From Microbispora rosea (lineage in GTDB: Bacteria; Actinomycetota; Actinomycetes; Streptosporangiales; Streptosporangiaceae), in contig NZ_FTNI01000008.1 in the NCBI RefSeq assembly GCF_900156315.1, positions 186,001 to 250,000 of the forward strand: 64,000 bases of DNA. The letters are read 5' to 3'. The position numbers and the translations under genes were made by a program. The notes beneath the pieces are model-generated. The model was not told where the DNA came from. It saw only the letters and a list, made by a program, of their open reading frames with translations, and did not search any database. Positions 19,302-27,434 of the stretch are shown in pieces (the first letter of the stretch is position 1; each line of letters opens with the position of its first letter).

Positions 19302-19757
19302 GTGGCAGTCAAGATCAAGCTCAAGCGGCTCGGCATGATCCGCAACCCGCAGTACCGCATCGTCGTCGCCGACGCCCGGAGCAAGCGGGACGGCCGTGCC
19401 ATCGAGGAGATCGGCCTGTACCACCCGAAGGAGAACCCCTCGCGCATCGAGGTGAACTCCGAGCGGGTGCAGTACTGGCTGGGCGTCGGCGCGCAGCCGA
19501 CCGACCCGGTCCTGAAGATCTTCAAGCTGACCGGCGACTGGCAGAAGTTCAAGGGCGAGCCCGCCCCCACCACGCCGCTCCTGGTCGCCGAGCCCAAGCC
19601 GGACCGGCACGCGGCGTACGAGGCGGCCGCCAAGGAGTCGCTGGCGGGTGACACCGGCGCCGCCGCCACCACGCCGAAGAAGGCCAAGAAGACCGTGAAG
19701 GCCGAAGAGACCACCGAGGCCCCGGCCGCGGAGGAGAAGCCGGAAGGCGAGGCCTGA
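19302..19757 (+). CDS. rpsP: 30S ribosomal protein S16
   Basis: Ribosomal small-subunit protein. The first 85 residues ([55 protein letters not shown]) are unmistakable S16. The 151 residues include an Ala/Glu/Lys-rich C-terminal tail typical of actinomycetes. GTG at 19302 follows AGGAGAG at 9 nt. Start of the rpsP-khpA-(rimM-trmD-rplS) cluster. Confidence 0.97.
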   Translation: MAVKIKLKRLGMIRNPQYRIVVADARSKRDGRAIEEIGLYHPKENPSRIEVNSERVQYWLGVGAQPTDPVLKIFKLTGDWQKFKGEPAPTTPLLVAEPKPDRHAAYEAAAKESLAGDTGAAATTPKKAKKTVKAEETTEAPAAEEKPEGEA

Positions 19758-19758
19758 G

Positions 19759-20001
19759 GTGCTCGAGGAGGCCCTCGAGCACCTGGTCAAGGGCATCGTC
19801 GAGCATCCGGACGACGTCCGGGTCCGCGCACGGCGCATCCGCACCGGGCGCGTTCTCGAGGTCCGGGTACACCCCGACGACCTCGGCAAGGTCATCGGCC
19901 GTGGCGGCCGTACGGCGAAGGCGTTGCGCACTGTGCTCAACGCGTTGTCGAACGGCAAGTACGTGCGGATCGACCTGGTCGACCTGGAAGAGGCGCGCTG
20001 A
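19759..20001 (+). CDS. khpA: KH-domain RNA-binding protein KhpA
   Basis: An 80-residue single KH domain protein; the RNA-contacting loop is KVIGRGGRTAKALRTVL. In other Gram-positives KhpA partners KhpB and affects division and small-RNA traffic. Starts with GTG one base after the rpsP stop, so the two are co-translated. Confidence 0.95.
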   Translation: MLEEALEHLVKGIVEHPDDVRVRARRIRTGRVLEVRVHPDDLGKVIGRGGRTAKALRTVLNALSNGKYVRIDLVDLEEAR

Positions 20002-20015
20002 GCCGAACGACGCGT

Positions 20016-20052
20016 CCGGGGGGCCCCGCAACGGGGTCCCCCGGCGTGTTTT
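20016..20052 (+). terminator. Rho-independent terminator after khpA
   Basis: A 13-bp stem (CCGGGGGGCCCCG with its partner, one G-U pair) around a CAA loop, followed by GTGTTTT. This splits rpsP-khpA from rimM-trmD. Confidence 0.85.
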
Positions 20053-20060
20053 CCGGGCTC

Positions 20061-20102
20061 GAACCGGTCTGTTCCAGGTGGTTCGCAGTGACAGACCGGT
20101 TC
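20061..20102. repeat. 11-bp inverted repeat ahead of rimM
   Basis: GAACCGGTCTG (20061-20071) and CAGACCGGTTC (20092-20102) are perfect complements 20 nt apart, just after the terminator and about 75 nt before rimM. The wide spacing and the promoter-proximal position suggest a dimeric-regulator site or an RNA stem in the rimM leader. Confidence 0.5.
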
Positions 20103-20177
20103 GGGCGGCGACGTTCGAACCGTGGCGATCAAGTCGTGTAGAAGTCGCGTTGCAGCGGTAGCGGAGGTAGGCGACAA

Positions 20178-20693
20178 GTGCAGCTAGTCGTGGGCAGGAT
20201 CGGCCGCCCGCACGGTGTGCGGGGCGAGGTCACGGTCGAGGTGCGCACCGACGAGCCCGATCTGCGCTTCGCTCCGGGGGCGACGCTGGTCACCGACCCG
20301 GCCTCGGCCGGTCCGCTGACGGTGGAGCGGGCCCGGTGGCACAAGGGGATCCTGCTGCTGACCCTGGCCGGTGTGGAGGGCAGGGAGGCCGCGGAGGCGT
20401 TGCGCGACACGCTGCTCGTCGTGGACTCCGCGGACCTGCCGCCGATCGAGGACCCCGACGAGTTCCACGACCACGAGCTGATCGGCCTGACGGTGGTCAC
20501 CACCGAGGGCGAGCGGGTCGGCGAGGTCAGCGACGTCCTCCACCACGGGCAGGACCTGCTGGTGGTTGCCCGTCCCTCCCGCGACGAGGCGTACGTTCCG
20601 TTCGTCAAGGCGCTCGTGCCCGAGATCGACCTGGGCAAGGGGATTCTCGTCGTCGACGCCCCACCCGGCCTGCTCGACGCCGAGGCGGAGTAG
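20178..20693 (+). CDS. rimM: 16S rRNA processing protein RimM
   Basis: Ribosome maturation factor that binds S19 and helps 30S head assembly. The 171 residues have the RimM N domain (VVGRIGRPHGVRGEVTVEVRTDEP) and the PRC-barrel C domain (DHELIGLTVVTTEG, YVPFVKALVPEIDL). GTG at 20178 follows GGAGG with normal spacing. Lies between khpA and trmD as in most actinomycetes. Confidence 0.95.
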   Translation: MQLVVGRIGRPHGVRGEVTVEVRTDEPDLRFAPGATLVTDPASAGPLTVERARWHKGILLLTLAGVEGREAAEALRDTLLVVDSADLPPIEDPDEFHDHELIGLTVVTTEGERVGEVSDVLHHGQDLLVVARPSRDEAYVPFVKALVPEIDLGKGILVVDAPPGLLDAEAE

Positions 20694-20703
20694 GGGGCCG
20701 CCG

Positions 20704-21576
20704 ATGCGCGTCGACATCATCTCGATCTTCCCGGAGTACTTCGCCCCGCTCGACGTCTCCCTCATGGGCAAGGCCCGCGAGCGCGGCATCCTCGACATCC
20801 ACCTTCACCAACTGCGCGACTGGACGCACGACGTCCACAAGACCGTGGACGACACGCCGTACGGCGGGGGCCCCGGCATGGTGATGAAGCCGGAGGTCTG
20901 GGGCGAGGCCGTCGACGCGGTGATCGAGGGCGGACGCGCGGCCCGCGGGGCGGACGCGCTGCCCCGGCTGGTCGTCCCCACGCCTAGCGGCCGGCCGTTC
21001 ACCCAGGAAGTGGCGCTGGAGTACGCCGAGGAGCCGTGGCTGCTGTTCGCCCCGGCGCGTTACGAGGGCATCGACTCCCGCGTCGTCGCCGAGTACGGCG
21101 AGCGTCTGCGCGCCGACGAGGTGAGCATCGGCGACTACGTCTTAGCCGGGGGAGAGGCGGCCGTCCTGGTGATGGTCGAGGCCGTGGGGAGGCTGCTGCC
21201 GGGGGTCCTCGGCAACGCGCGCTCCGTCGCCGACGACTCCTTCGCGCCGGGGGCCATGGCCAATCTGCTGGAAGGCCCCGTCTACACCAAGCCGCCCGTG
21301 TGGCGGGGGCACGAGGTGCCGGAGGTCCTGCTGTCGGGACATCACGGCAGGATCGCCCGCTGGCGGCGCGACGAGGCGCTGCGCCGCACCCTGGACCGGA
21401 GGCCCGAACTGGTCGCCAGGCTCGACCGTGACGGCCTCGACAAGCACGACCGGCGCGTCATCGAGGAGTTCGAGGAACGTGTCGATGAACGCCGTCCCGC
21501 CGCCGCGTCTCCCACCGGGTTTCCCCCCGAGGTTCACAGCGCGTTTCGCGCGGGGCCCGAAGATATGGCAGACTGA
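20704..21576 (+). CDS. trmD: tRNA (guanine37-N1)-methyltransferase TrmD
   Basis: SPOUT-class methyltransferase that makes m1G37 in tRNA and prevents frameshifting. Residues MRVDIISIFPEYF begin the protein; KTVDDTPYGGGPGMVM, ARYEGIDSRV and SIGDYVLAGGEAA form the trefoil-knot SAM site. 290 residues with an extended C-terminal tail. ATG at 20704 is chosen: the frame is open further upstream within rimM but the family begins here. Confidence 0.96.
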   Translation: MRVDIISIFPEYFAPLDVSLMGKARERGILDIHLHQLRDWTHDVHKTVDDTPYGGGPGMVMKPEVWGEAVDAVIEGGRAARGADALPRLVVPTPSGRPFTQEVALEYAEEPWLLFAPARYEGIDSRVVAEYGERLRADEVSIGDYVLAGGEAAVLVMVEAVGRLLPGVLGNARSVADDSFAPGAMANLLEGPVYTKPPVWRGHEVPEVLLSGHHGRIARWRRDEALRRTLDRRPELVARLDRDGLDKHDRRVIEEFEERVDERRPAAASPTGFPPEVHSAFRAGPEDMAD

Positions 21577-21726
21577 ATCGCTGCTGCCTACTTCGGCATG
21601 GCCGGGTGCGCCCGGCTGAACGCAGACAAGACGTATCAAGCCAAGCACGCGTGTCCCCCTCGTCGCCGGGCCCTCGGGCCGGCCGGGTGGACCTCCGCGT
21701 GCCCCTGTCAATGAGGAACCGCCGCC

Positions 21727-22092
21727 ATGCACACGCAGATCCAGGAGATCGAGAAGGCTGCCCTTCGCAGCGACGTACCGGCTTTCCGCCCGGGTGACAC
21801 GCTGGAGGTCCACGTCCGCGTCGTCGAGGGCAACCGGTCCCGCATCCAGGTGTTCAAGGGCTTCGTCCTGCGCCGCCAGGGCGGTGGCATCCGTGAGACG
21901 TTCACGGTCCGCAAGGTCAGCTACGGCGTCGGCGTCGAGCGCACCTTCCCGGTTCACAGCCCCGTGATCGAGAAGATCACCGTGGTGACCCGCGGCGACG
22001 TCCGCCGGGCCAAGCTGTACTACATGCGCGACCTGCGCGGAAAGGCCGCGCGCATCCGCGAGAAGCGCGAGGCGCAGCCGGCCGCCAAGTAA
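21727..22092 (+). CDS. rplS: 50S ribosomal protein L19
   Basis: Large-subunit protein at the 30S-50S interface. All 121 residues match L19, including [40 protein letters not shown] and [20 protein letters not shown] at 21727 after a GAGGA ribosome site. The 150-nt leader after trmD has a GCCGGG/CCCGGC-type hairpin and no gene. Confidence 0.97.
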   Translation: MHTQIQEIEKAALRSDVPAFRPGDTLEVHVRVVEGNRSRIQVFKGFVLRRQGGGIRETFTVRKVSYGVGVERTFPVHSPVIEKITVVTRGDVRRAKLYYMRDLRGKAARIREKREAQPAAK

Positions 22093-22105
22093 GGCTTTGG
22101 AGATC

Positions 22106-22141
22106 GTGGTCCGTGCCCCAGGCGCGGGCCACTTTCTTTTT
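22106..22141 (+). terminator. Rho-independent terminator after rplS
   Basis: Stem GTGGTCCGTGC / GCGCGGGCCAC (11 pairs with two G-U) and a 5-nt loop, followed by TTTCTTTTT. It begins 14 nt after the rplS stop and is the clearest textbook terminator in the window. Confidence 0.88.
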
Positions 22142-22186
22142 GCCGGTGATGCGGTGTCCCCGGCGCTCGCCGTCGCGGACATCATC

Positions 22187-22201
22187 TAGGCTCAGCAGCG
22201 A
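22187..22201 (+). promoter_or_regulatory. -10 element positioned for a leaderless lepB transcript
   Basis: TAGGCT at 22187-22192 lies 8 nt before the ATG of the first signal peptidase gene, and no ribosome-binding sequence occurs between them. Transcription would start at or next to the A of ATG. Leaderless mRNAs are common in actinomycetes. Confidence 0.5.
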
Positions 22202-23049
22202 TGGCTAGCGAGGGACAGGGGCCGGGCACGCGCCGCCCCGCCGAGGACGGGGTGGACGTGGTCGCCGAAGACGTCAAGCAGAACGCCGAGGACGGGAAGA
22301 AGAAAGGCTCGTTCTGGCGGGAGTTGCCCGTCCTGATCGTGGTCGCCCTCGCTCTGGCCCTGCTGATCAAGTCTTTCGTGGTCCAGGCGTTCTACATCCC
22401 GTCCGAGTCGATGGAGGACACGCTCCTCATCAACGACCGGGTGCTGGTGAACAAGCTGGTCTACCACGTACGCGACATCGAGCGCGGCGACATCGTGGTG
22501 TTCTCCGGCGTGGACTCCTGGGACCCCGAGGTGCAGCTCGAGGAGCCGTCCAACCCCATCGCGGCCGGGCTGCGCTGGCTCGGCACCGCGTTCGGGGTCG
22601 TGCCGGGGGAGAAGGACTACATCAAGCGGGTCATCGGCGTGCCGGGCGACAAGGTCAAATGCTGCGACGAGCAGGGCCGGGTCACGGTGAACGGCGTGCC
22701 GCTGAACGAGAAGTCGTACCTGTATCCCGGCGACGAGCCGTCCGGGCGCGAGTTCGAGGTCACCGTCCCGCCGGACCGCCTGTGGGTGATGGGCGACCAC
22801 CGCTCGGTGTCCTGGGACTCTCGTCTGCACATGGGTGACCCGGGCGGCGGCACCATTCCGGCCGACAAGGTGATCGGCCGCGCGTTCGTCATCGTCTGGC
22901 CGTTCAACCGGGCCAAGATCCTGCCGATTCCGGAGACGTTCACGCAGCCGGCGCTCCAGGCGGCCCTCGGGGCCGCACCCTTCGTCGCGGGCTTCGCGGG
23001 GGCCGTGCCGCTGGTGGCCCTGCGCCGGCGGCTGGTGAGGCGACGGTAG
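22201..23049 (+). CDS. lepB: Type I signal peptidase (copy 1)
   Basis: Membrane-anchored serine/lysine peptidase that removes signal peptides outside the cell. After a charged cytoplasmic head there is one N-terminal membrane helix (VLIVVALALALLIKSFVVQ), the nucleophile in IPSESM (Ser70), the general-base lysine in YIKRVIGVPGDKV (about residue 142) and box E in VMGDHRSVSWDSR. A C-terminal hydrophobic stretch (FVAGFAGAVPLVAL) may form a second helix. 282 residues. No Shine-Dalgarno is present; the start is probably leaderless. A paralogue follows 4 nt later. Confidence 0.95.
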   Translation: MASEGQGPGTRRPAEDGVDVVAEDVKQNAEDGKKKGSFWRELPVLIVVALALALLIKSFVVQAFYIPSESMEDTLLINDRVLVNKLVYHVRDIERGDIVVFSGVDSWDPEVQLEEPSNPIAAGLRWLGTAFGVVPGEKDYIKRVIGVPGDKVKCCDEQGRVTVNGVPLNEKSYLYPGDEPSGREFEVTVPPDRLWVMGDHRSVSWDSRLHMGDPGGGTIPADKVIGRAFVIVWPFNRAKILPIPETFTQPALQAALGAAPFVAGFAGAVPLVALRRRLVRRR

Positions 23050-23052
23050 GAC

Positions 23053-23829
23053 GTGACAGAGCCGGAGGAGGCAGCCGTGGGAGAGTCCGACGAGGGTCGC
23101 TTAGGCACCGCGGGGCCGGTCGAGTCCGCGGACCGCGTCCCCGGAGAGCCGGCGGAACCGGAGGTACCGGTGGAGCCGTCGGAGGCGGCGGCCGGGGGCC
23201 AGGCGGGCGAGGCGGGCGAGAACGCGCCGGCCGCCGGTGGGAAGAAGGGCCGGCCCGCGAAGAGGAAGCGCTCCGGTTTTCTCGAGACCCTCATGTACGT
23301 GCTCGGCGGGGTCGTCGTCGCCCTGCTGGTCCACACCTTCCTGCTGCAGTCGTTCTGGATTCCGTCGGAGTCGATGCAGAACACGCTCCTGGTGAACGAC
23401 TACGTGGTGGTCAACAAGCTCGCGTACAAGCTCGGGCCGGTGGAGCGCGGCGACATCGTGGTCTTCAAGGGCTGGAACGGCGAGGACACGATCAAGCGGG
23501 TGATCGGGGTGGGCGGCGACCACGTGAAGTGCTGCGACGCCAAGCGCCGCATCACCGTGAACGGGACGCCGCTGGACGAGGAGGGCAAGTACCTCTACCC
23601 GGGGGCCAAGCCCTCCGACCTTAAATTCGACGTGACGGTCCCCAAGGGGCGCCTGTGGCTGATGGGCGACCACCGGAACAACTCGGCGGACTCCCGCTTC
23701 TACACCGACGACGGGCACGAGGGCACGATCTCCGAGGACGACGTGACCGGGCGGGCGTTCCTGCGCTACTGGCCGCTGAACCGGATCTCGCTGCTTTCCC
23801 GGCCCGGCACTTTCTCCGCCGTACGCTGA
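23053..23829 (+). CDS. lepB: Type I signal peptidase (copy 2)
   Basis: Second signal peptidase, 258 residues, with a long acidic Glu/Ala/Gly-rich head (about 70 residues), one membrane helix (LMYVLGGVVVALLVHTFLL), nucleophile Ser107 in IPSESM, catalytic lysine in TIKRVIGVGGDHV and box E in LMGDHRNNSADSR. It lacks the extra C-terminal hydrophobic end of copy 1. Clustered lepB paralogues next to rplS are usual in actinomycetes. Starts with GTG four bases after copy 1, so co-translation is likely. Confidence 0.95.
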   Translation: MTEPEEAAVGESDEGRLGTAGPVESADRVPGEPAEPEVPVEPSEAAAGGQAGEAGENAPAAGGKKGRPAKRKRSGFLETLMYVLGGVVVALLVHTFLLQSFWIPSESMQNTLLVNDYVVVNKLAYKLGPVERGDIVVFKGWNGEDTIKRVIGVGGDHVKCCDAKRRITVNGTPLDEEGKYLYPGAKPSDLKFDVTVPKGRLWLMGDHRNNSADSRFYTDDGHEGTISEDDVTGRAFLRYWPLNRISLLSRPGTFSAVR

Positions 23830-23907
23830 TCTCACCTGCGGCTTTGCTGTCGGCGGTGGTTCCGGCCGTATCGCCGGTCCCGAATGGGGCGTAATCTGCT
23901 TGTCGTC

Positions 23908-24633
23908 ATGACAGCTGCCTATCGCCCGCGCCCGAGTGTCGTACGACGGGACTCCGGACTCTACGGCTACGAGCGGGCCCTGGCCCGGCGGGGGTTCACG
24001 CCGGTCGCCGGGGTGGACGAGGCCGGTCGCGGCGCCTGCGCCGGACCGCTGGTCGTCGCCGCGGTCGTGCTGGGGCGGGAGATCGACGGGCTGAGCGACT
24101 CCAAGCTTCTGACCGAGGCCGTGCGCGAGCGTCTCTACGAGCGGATCACGGCGACCGCCCGGGCCGTGAGCGTGGTCGTGATCCCGCCCGAGGAGATCGA
24201 CTCGCGCGGCCTGCACAAGTGCAACGTCGCGGGAATGCGGCGGGCCGTCGCCGGGCTGGGGCTCGTCCCCGGTTACGTCCTCGTGGACGGCTTCCCGGTG
24301 GCGGGGCTGCCCGCGCCGTCGCTGGCCGTGTGGAAGGGCGACCAGGTCGCCGCGTGCATGGCGGCGGCCTCGATCGTGGCGAAGGTGACGAGGGACCGGC
24401 TGATGCACGGCCTCGACGAGGTCTACCCGCAGTACGGCTTCGCTCTGCACAAGGGCTACGTGACTCCCGGTCATCGGCGGGCGCTGGCGCGGCACGGGCC
24501 GAGTCCGCACCATCGGTTCTCGTTCGTGACGGTGGCCAGGGTGACTCGTGGGACAAGGATCCCGGCCGGGGGCCTGTGGACGGGGCAGGATGAGGACATG
24601 CGCGAGAATGAGGTTGGAACCGGTGTCGTCTGA
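23908..24633 (+). CDS. rnhB: Ribonuclease HII
   Basis: Endonuclease that cuts RNA in RNA-DNA hybrids and misincorporated ribonucleotides. Catalytic DEAGRG is in [21 protein letters not shown]; further acidic residues are in YVLVDGFPV and [20 protein letters not shown] closes the domain. I use the ATG at 23908 (241 residues). A -10-like TAATCT at 23892-23897 ends 10 nt before it and there is no ribosome site, so this start may also be leaderless; an ATG at 23884 would add eight residues. Confidence 0.93.
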   Translation: MTAAYRPRPSVVRRDSGLYGYERALARRGFTPVAGVDEAGRGACAGPLVVAAVVLGREIDGLSDSKLLTEAVRERLYERITATARAVSVVVIPPEEIDSRGLHKCNVAGMRRAVAGLGLVPGYVLVDGFPVAGLPAPSLAVWKGDQVAACMAAASIVAKVTRDRLMHGLDEVYPQYGFALHKGYVTPGHRRALARHGPSPHHRFSFVTVARVTRGTRIPAGGLWTGQDEDMRENEVGTGVV

Positions 24634-24687
24634 ACGGGTCGGCCTCGACGGTGGGATCCCGACGGGGAGTGGAAGAGGAGGACCGGG

Positions 24688-25011
24688 ATGAGCGCGGAAG
24701 ATCTCGAAAAGTACGAGACCGAGATGGAGCTGCAGCTCTACCGGGAGTACCGCGATGTGGTCGGCCTGTTCACCTACGTGGTCGAGACCGAGCGGCGCTT
24801 CTATCTGACGAACTCCGTCGATCTCGACGTCCGCACCGCCGAGAACGGCGATGTCTTCTTCGACGTGAAGATGCAGGACGCCTGGGTCTGGGACATGTAT
24901 CGCCCGGCCCGCTTCGTGAAGAACGTGCGGGTGGTGACCTTCAAGGACGTCAACGTCGAGGAACTGGCCAAGCCCGACCTCGAGATGCCCAAGGAGGGCT
25001 TCTCGAGCTGA
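24688..25011 (+). CDS. DUF2469 domain protein
   Basis: A 107-residue protein conserved across actinobacteria next to rnhB (MSAEDLEKYETEMELQLYRE, VVETERRFYLTNSVDLDVR, DAWVWDMYRPARFVKNVRVV). Function unknown. GAGGACCGGG precedes the ATG at 24688. Probably co-transcribed with rnhB. Confidence 0.92.
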   Translation: MSAEDLEKYETEMELQLYREYRDVVGLFTYVVETERRFYLTNSVDLDVRTAENGDVFFDVKMQDAWVWDMYRPARFVKNVRVVTFKDVNVEELAKPDLEMPKEGFSS

Positions 25012-25081
25012 TCGTGCGCGGTCTGTCCCCAGAACGGCGTTCGGCCGCTCGGCGCGAGCCTTCGGGGCGCATCGTCGTGGC

Positions 25082-25801
25082 ATGCGTCTCGTCGCGTACG
25101 TGCTCGTACTGGTCCTGCTGGTCCTGCTGACCGCGGCTCCCGGCCGGCCATCCGGCGCGGTCCGGCCCGTGGCCGCCAGAAGCTCCGTGGAGCCGTACGC
25201 GACGGGGAGTGGGCCCCGGTCCGCGCACCCGTCGTCGGCGGAGGCGTCCCGGCCCGCGGAGACGACGCCGACGGGGGCGTCGCCGACGCGGGCATCACGA
25301 TCCGCGGGGGCAGGGACGGCCGGACCGGGCCCGATGGGGCCGCCTGGGGAGGCGTCCGGCTGGCGCTGGCCGCTTTCCGGGCCCGCACGTCCGATGAGGC
25401 GCTTCGATCCGCCCCCACAGCGGTGGCTGGCCGGTCACCGGGGCGTGGACCTGGCCGCGCGGCCCGGGGAGAAGGTCGTGGCCGCAGGACCGGGAACGGT
25501 CGGCCTGGCGGAGCGGGTCGCAGGCCGGGGAGTCGTGACGATCTCGCACCCCGACGGCCTGCGCACCACCTATCTGCCGGTCCGAGCCCTGGTCAGGCCT
25601 GGTGACGCCGTCGCGGCCGGTCAGGTCATCGGCGTCGTCGAGGAGGACGCCGCCGCTCACTGCACCGCCCCCTGCCTGCACTGGGGGCTCCTGCGCGGAC
25701 GTCTCTACCTGGACCCGCTCCTGCTGTTCGGCCGGGGGCAGGTCCGTCTTCTGCCGCGCTGGGCCGCCGGCGAAGCCCGCCGGGCGTCACGACGACCGTG
25801 A
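25082..25801 (+). CDS. Secreted M23-like peptidoglycan peptidase with altered HxH motif
   Basis: Exported protein of 239 residues: signal peptide (RLVAYVLVLVLLVLLTAAPG), a Pro/Ser/Thr/Ala-rich linker (about 30-100), then an LytM/M23 domain. The zinc motif HxxxD is present as HRGVDLA. The second motif, normally HxH before a hydrophobic strand, reads APCLHWGLL: the first His is Cys. Known M23 enzymes use that His as catalytic base, so the protein may be inactive or act as a binder or activator; two cysteines (AHCTAPC) could be a disulfide. It lies alone between DUF2469 and the convergent xerC. ATG at 25082 lacks a clear ribosome site. Confidence 0.8.
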   Translation: MRLVAYVLVLVLLVLLTAAPGRPSGAVRPVAARSSVEPYATGSGPRSAHPSSAEASRPAETTPTGASPTRASRSAGAGTAGPGPMGPPGEASGWRWPLSGPARPMRRFDPPPQRWLAGHRGVDLAARPGEKVVAAGPGTVGLAERVAGRGVVTISHPDGLRTTYLPVRALVRPGDAVAAGQVIGVVEEDAAAHCTAPCLHWGLLRGRLYLDPLLLFGRGQVRLLPRWAAGEARRASRRP

Positions 25802-25836
25802 GGCTCGTGGCGAAGCCCGGGCCGGGGCCGCGGTGC

Positions 25837-26766
25837 TCAGGCGCGGGGATGGGCCTGGCGATAGGCGGCCCGCAGCCGCTCGATGGACACGTGCGTGTAG
25901 ATCTGCGTGGTGGCCAGTGAGGCGTGCCCGAGCATCTCCTGCACGGATCGCAGGTCGGCCCCGCCTTCGAGGAGATGGGTGGCGGCGGTGTGACGCAGCC
26001 CGTGCGGGCCCATGTCGGGGGTTCCCTCGACCTGGGCCAGGTGGGCGTGCACCACACGCCGGACGGTGCCCTGGTCGATCCGGCCTCCCCGCACGCCGAG
26101 GAACAGCGCGGGGCCGCTTCCTTCGCGGATCCACAGGGGCCTGCCGCGCACGCACCACGCGTCCAGAGCGTGCAGGGCGGGCAGCCCGAAGGGGACAGTC
26201 CGCTCCTTGCGTCCCTTGCCCAGCACGCGGACCGTCCGGCGATCCCGGTCCACGTCGTCCACGTCGAGGCCGCACAACTCGCCCACCCGCATGCCGGTCG
26301 CGTACAGCAGCTCCAGCATCGCCCGATCGCGCAGGTCCCTGGCGTCGCCCGGCCCCTGCGCGGACAGGACGGCCTCGGCCTCGGCCTGGTCCAGCACCTT
26401 CGGCAGCCGGCGTTCTACCTTCGCCGTGCCGAGGAGCAGCCCGGGGTCGCTCGCCAGCCATCCGCGCCGATGGCAGAAGGCGGTGAAGACGCGGGCGCAG
26501 GCGGACCGGCGGGCGAGCGTCGCCCTCGATCGTCCGGCCTGGTGCTGGTCCCCCAGCCAGTCGCGCAGGACGACGACGTCAAGACCGGACAGGTCGTCGT
26601 GCCCGGCGGCCTTCATGTGCGCGAACAGCGAGGAAACGTCGCCGAGATACGCCCTCAGCGTGTGGGGCGAAAGGTCCCGTTCGAGACGCAGATGCCGCTC
26701 GAACTGCTCAAGGACGGCGCCGAACTCCCCGGCTTCCCGCTCTTCGCCCGCTGCCACGATCCGCAT
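25837..26766 (-). CDS. xerC: Tyrosine recombinase XerC
   Basis: Site-specific recombinase that resolves chromosome dimers at dif. 309 residues with an N-terminal SAM-like core-binding domain (FERHLRLERDLSPHTLRAYLGDVSSLF) and a catalytic domain with Arg in ATGMRVGELCGL, HGLRHTAATHLL, LGHASLATTQIYTHV (the nucleophile Tyr). ATG at 26766 (MRIVAAGEE) fits the family; the frame runs 59 codons further upstream without homology. In many actinomycetes xerC lies after dprA; here it is on the other strand before yraN, a local rearrangement. Confidence 0.93.
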   Translation of the reverse strand: MRIVAAGEEREAGEFGAVLEQFERHLRLERDLSPHTLRAYLGDVSSLFAHMKAAGHDDLSGLDVVVLRDWLGDQHQAGRSRATLARRSACARVFTAFCHRRGWLASDPGLLLGTAKVERRLPKVLDQAEAEAVLSAQGPGDARDLRDRAMLELLYATGMRVGELCGLDVDDVDRDRRTVRVLGKGRKERTVPFGLPALHALDAWCVRGRPLWIREGSGPALFLGVRGGRIDQGTVRRVVHAHLAQVEGTPDMGPHGLRHTAATHLLEGGADLRSVQEMLGHASLATTQIYTHVSIERLRAAYRQAHPRA

Positions 26767-27079
26767 GCTACCCACCGGTCTCATTCCGGCACGCGGTCTC
26801 ATTCCGGTAGGCCGGGCCGCCCGGGGGGTGTGGTGGCACTCACGGGACGGCGCCCGGGCGGGGGGCGCACGCCGTACCGCCCGGCGTACGGGCCCTTTGC
26901 CGGCGGGACGGCGTGGCGATCCGGCTACCAGCGCGGTGTGCACCTCATCAGGCCCGTTTCTGCGATCTCCCTCGTCCGTCCACAGCCGTCGAATGATGCG
27001 GCGGACTTATCCACAGAAAGAGGTTCGGCGGCACGGGCCGGGGGCCGCTTCGGCGAATGTCTGCGGCGGAGGTGGTCCC

Positions 27080-27433
27080 ATGGCGGCGAAAGATCGGCTG
27101 GGCAGACAGGGTGAACAACTCGCCGTGACCTTTCTGACGGCGAAGGGCATTCGAATACTCGACCGCAACTGGCGCTGCGCGGAGGGCGAGATCGACATCG
27201 TCGCCCGCGACGGCGACGCGCTGGTGATCGTGGAGGTGAAGACCCGCTCCGGGCGCAGCCACGGCACCGCCTTCGAGGCGGTGACCGGGGAGAAACTGCT
27301 GCGCCTGCGGACGCTGGCCGTCAAGTGGCTCACCACGCACACGGAGCGTTTCGACACCATACGGATCGACGTGATCGCCATCGAGCGGTTCGCGGGCGAC
27401 TTCTCGCTCAGGCACGAACGCGGGGTGGTCTGA
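27080..27433 (+). CDS. yraN: UPF0102 (YraN-like) endonuclease-fold protein
   Basis: A 117-residue protein of the UPF0102 family with a PD-(D/E)XK-like core: EGEIDIVARDGDALVIVEVKTR carries the E...D...E-x-K pattern. Role uncertain; widely linked to comM and dprA in genomes. ATG at 27080 is preceded by GGAGGTGG. One base after its stop the comM gene begins. Confidence 0.93.
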   Translation: MAAKDRLGRQGEQLAVTFLTAKGIRILDRNWRCAEGEIDIVARDGDALVIVEVKTRSGRSHGTAFEAVTGEKLLRLRTLAVKWLTTHTERFDTIRIDVIAIERFAGDFSLRHERGVV

Positions 27434-27434
27434 G

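Noticed and set aside
25837..26943. Longer XerC with 59 extra N-terminal residues
   Set aside because: The extension is Arg/Pro/Ala noise and the family starts at MRIVAAGEE (26766).
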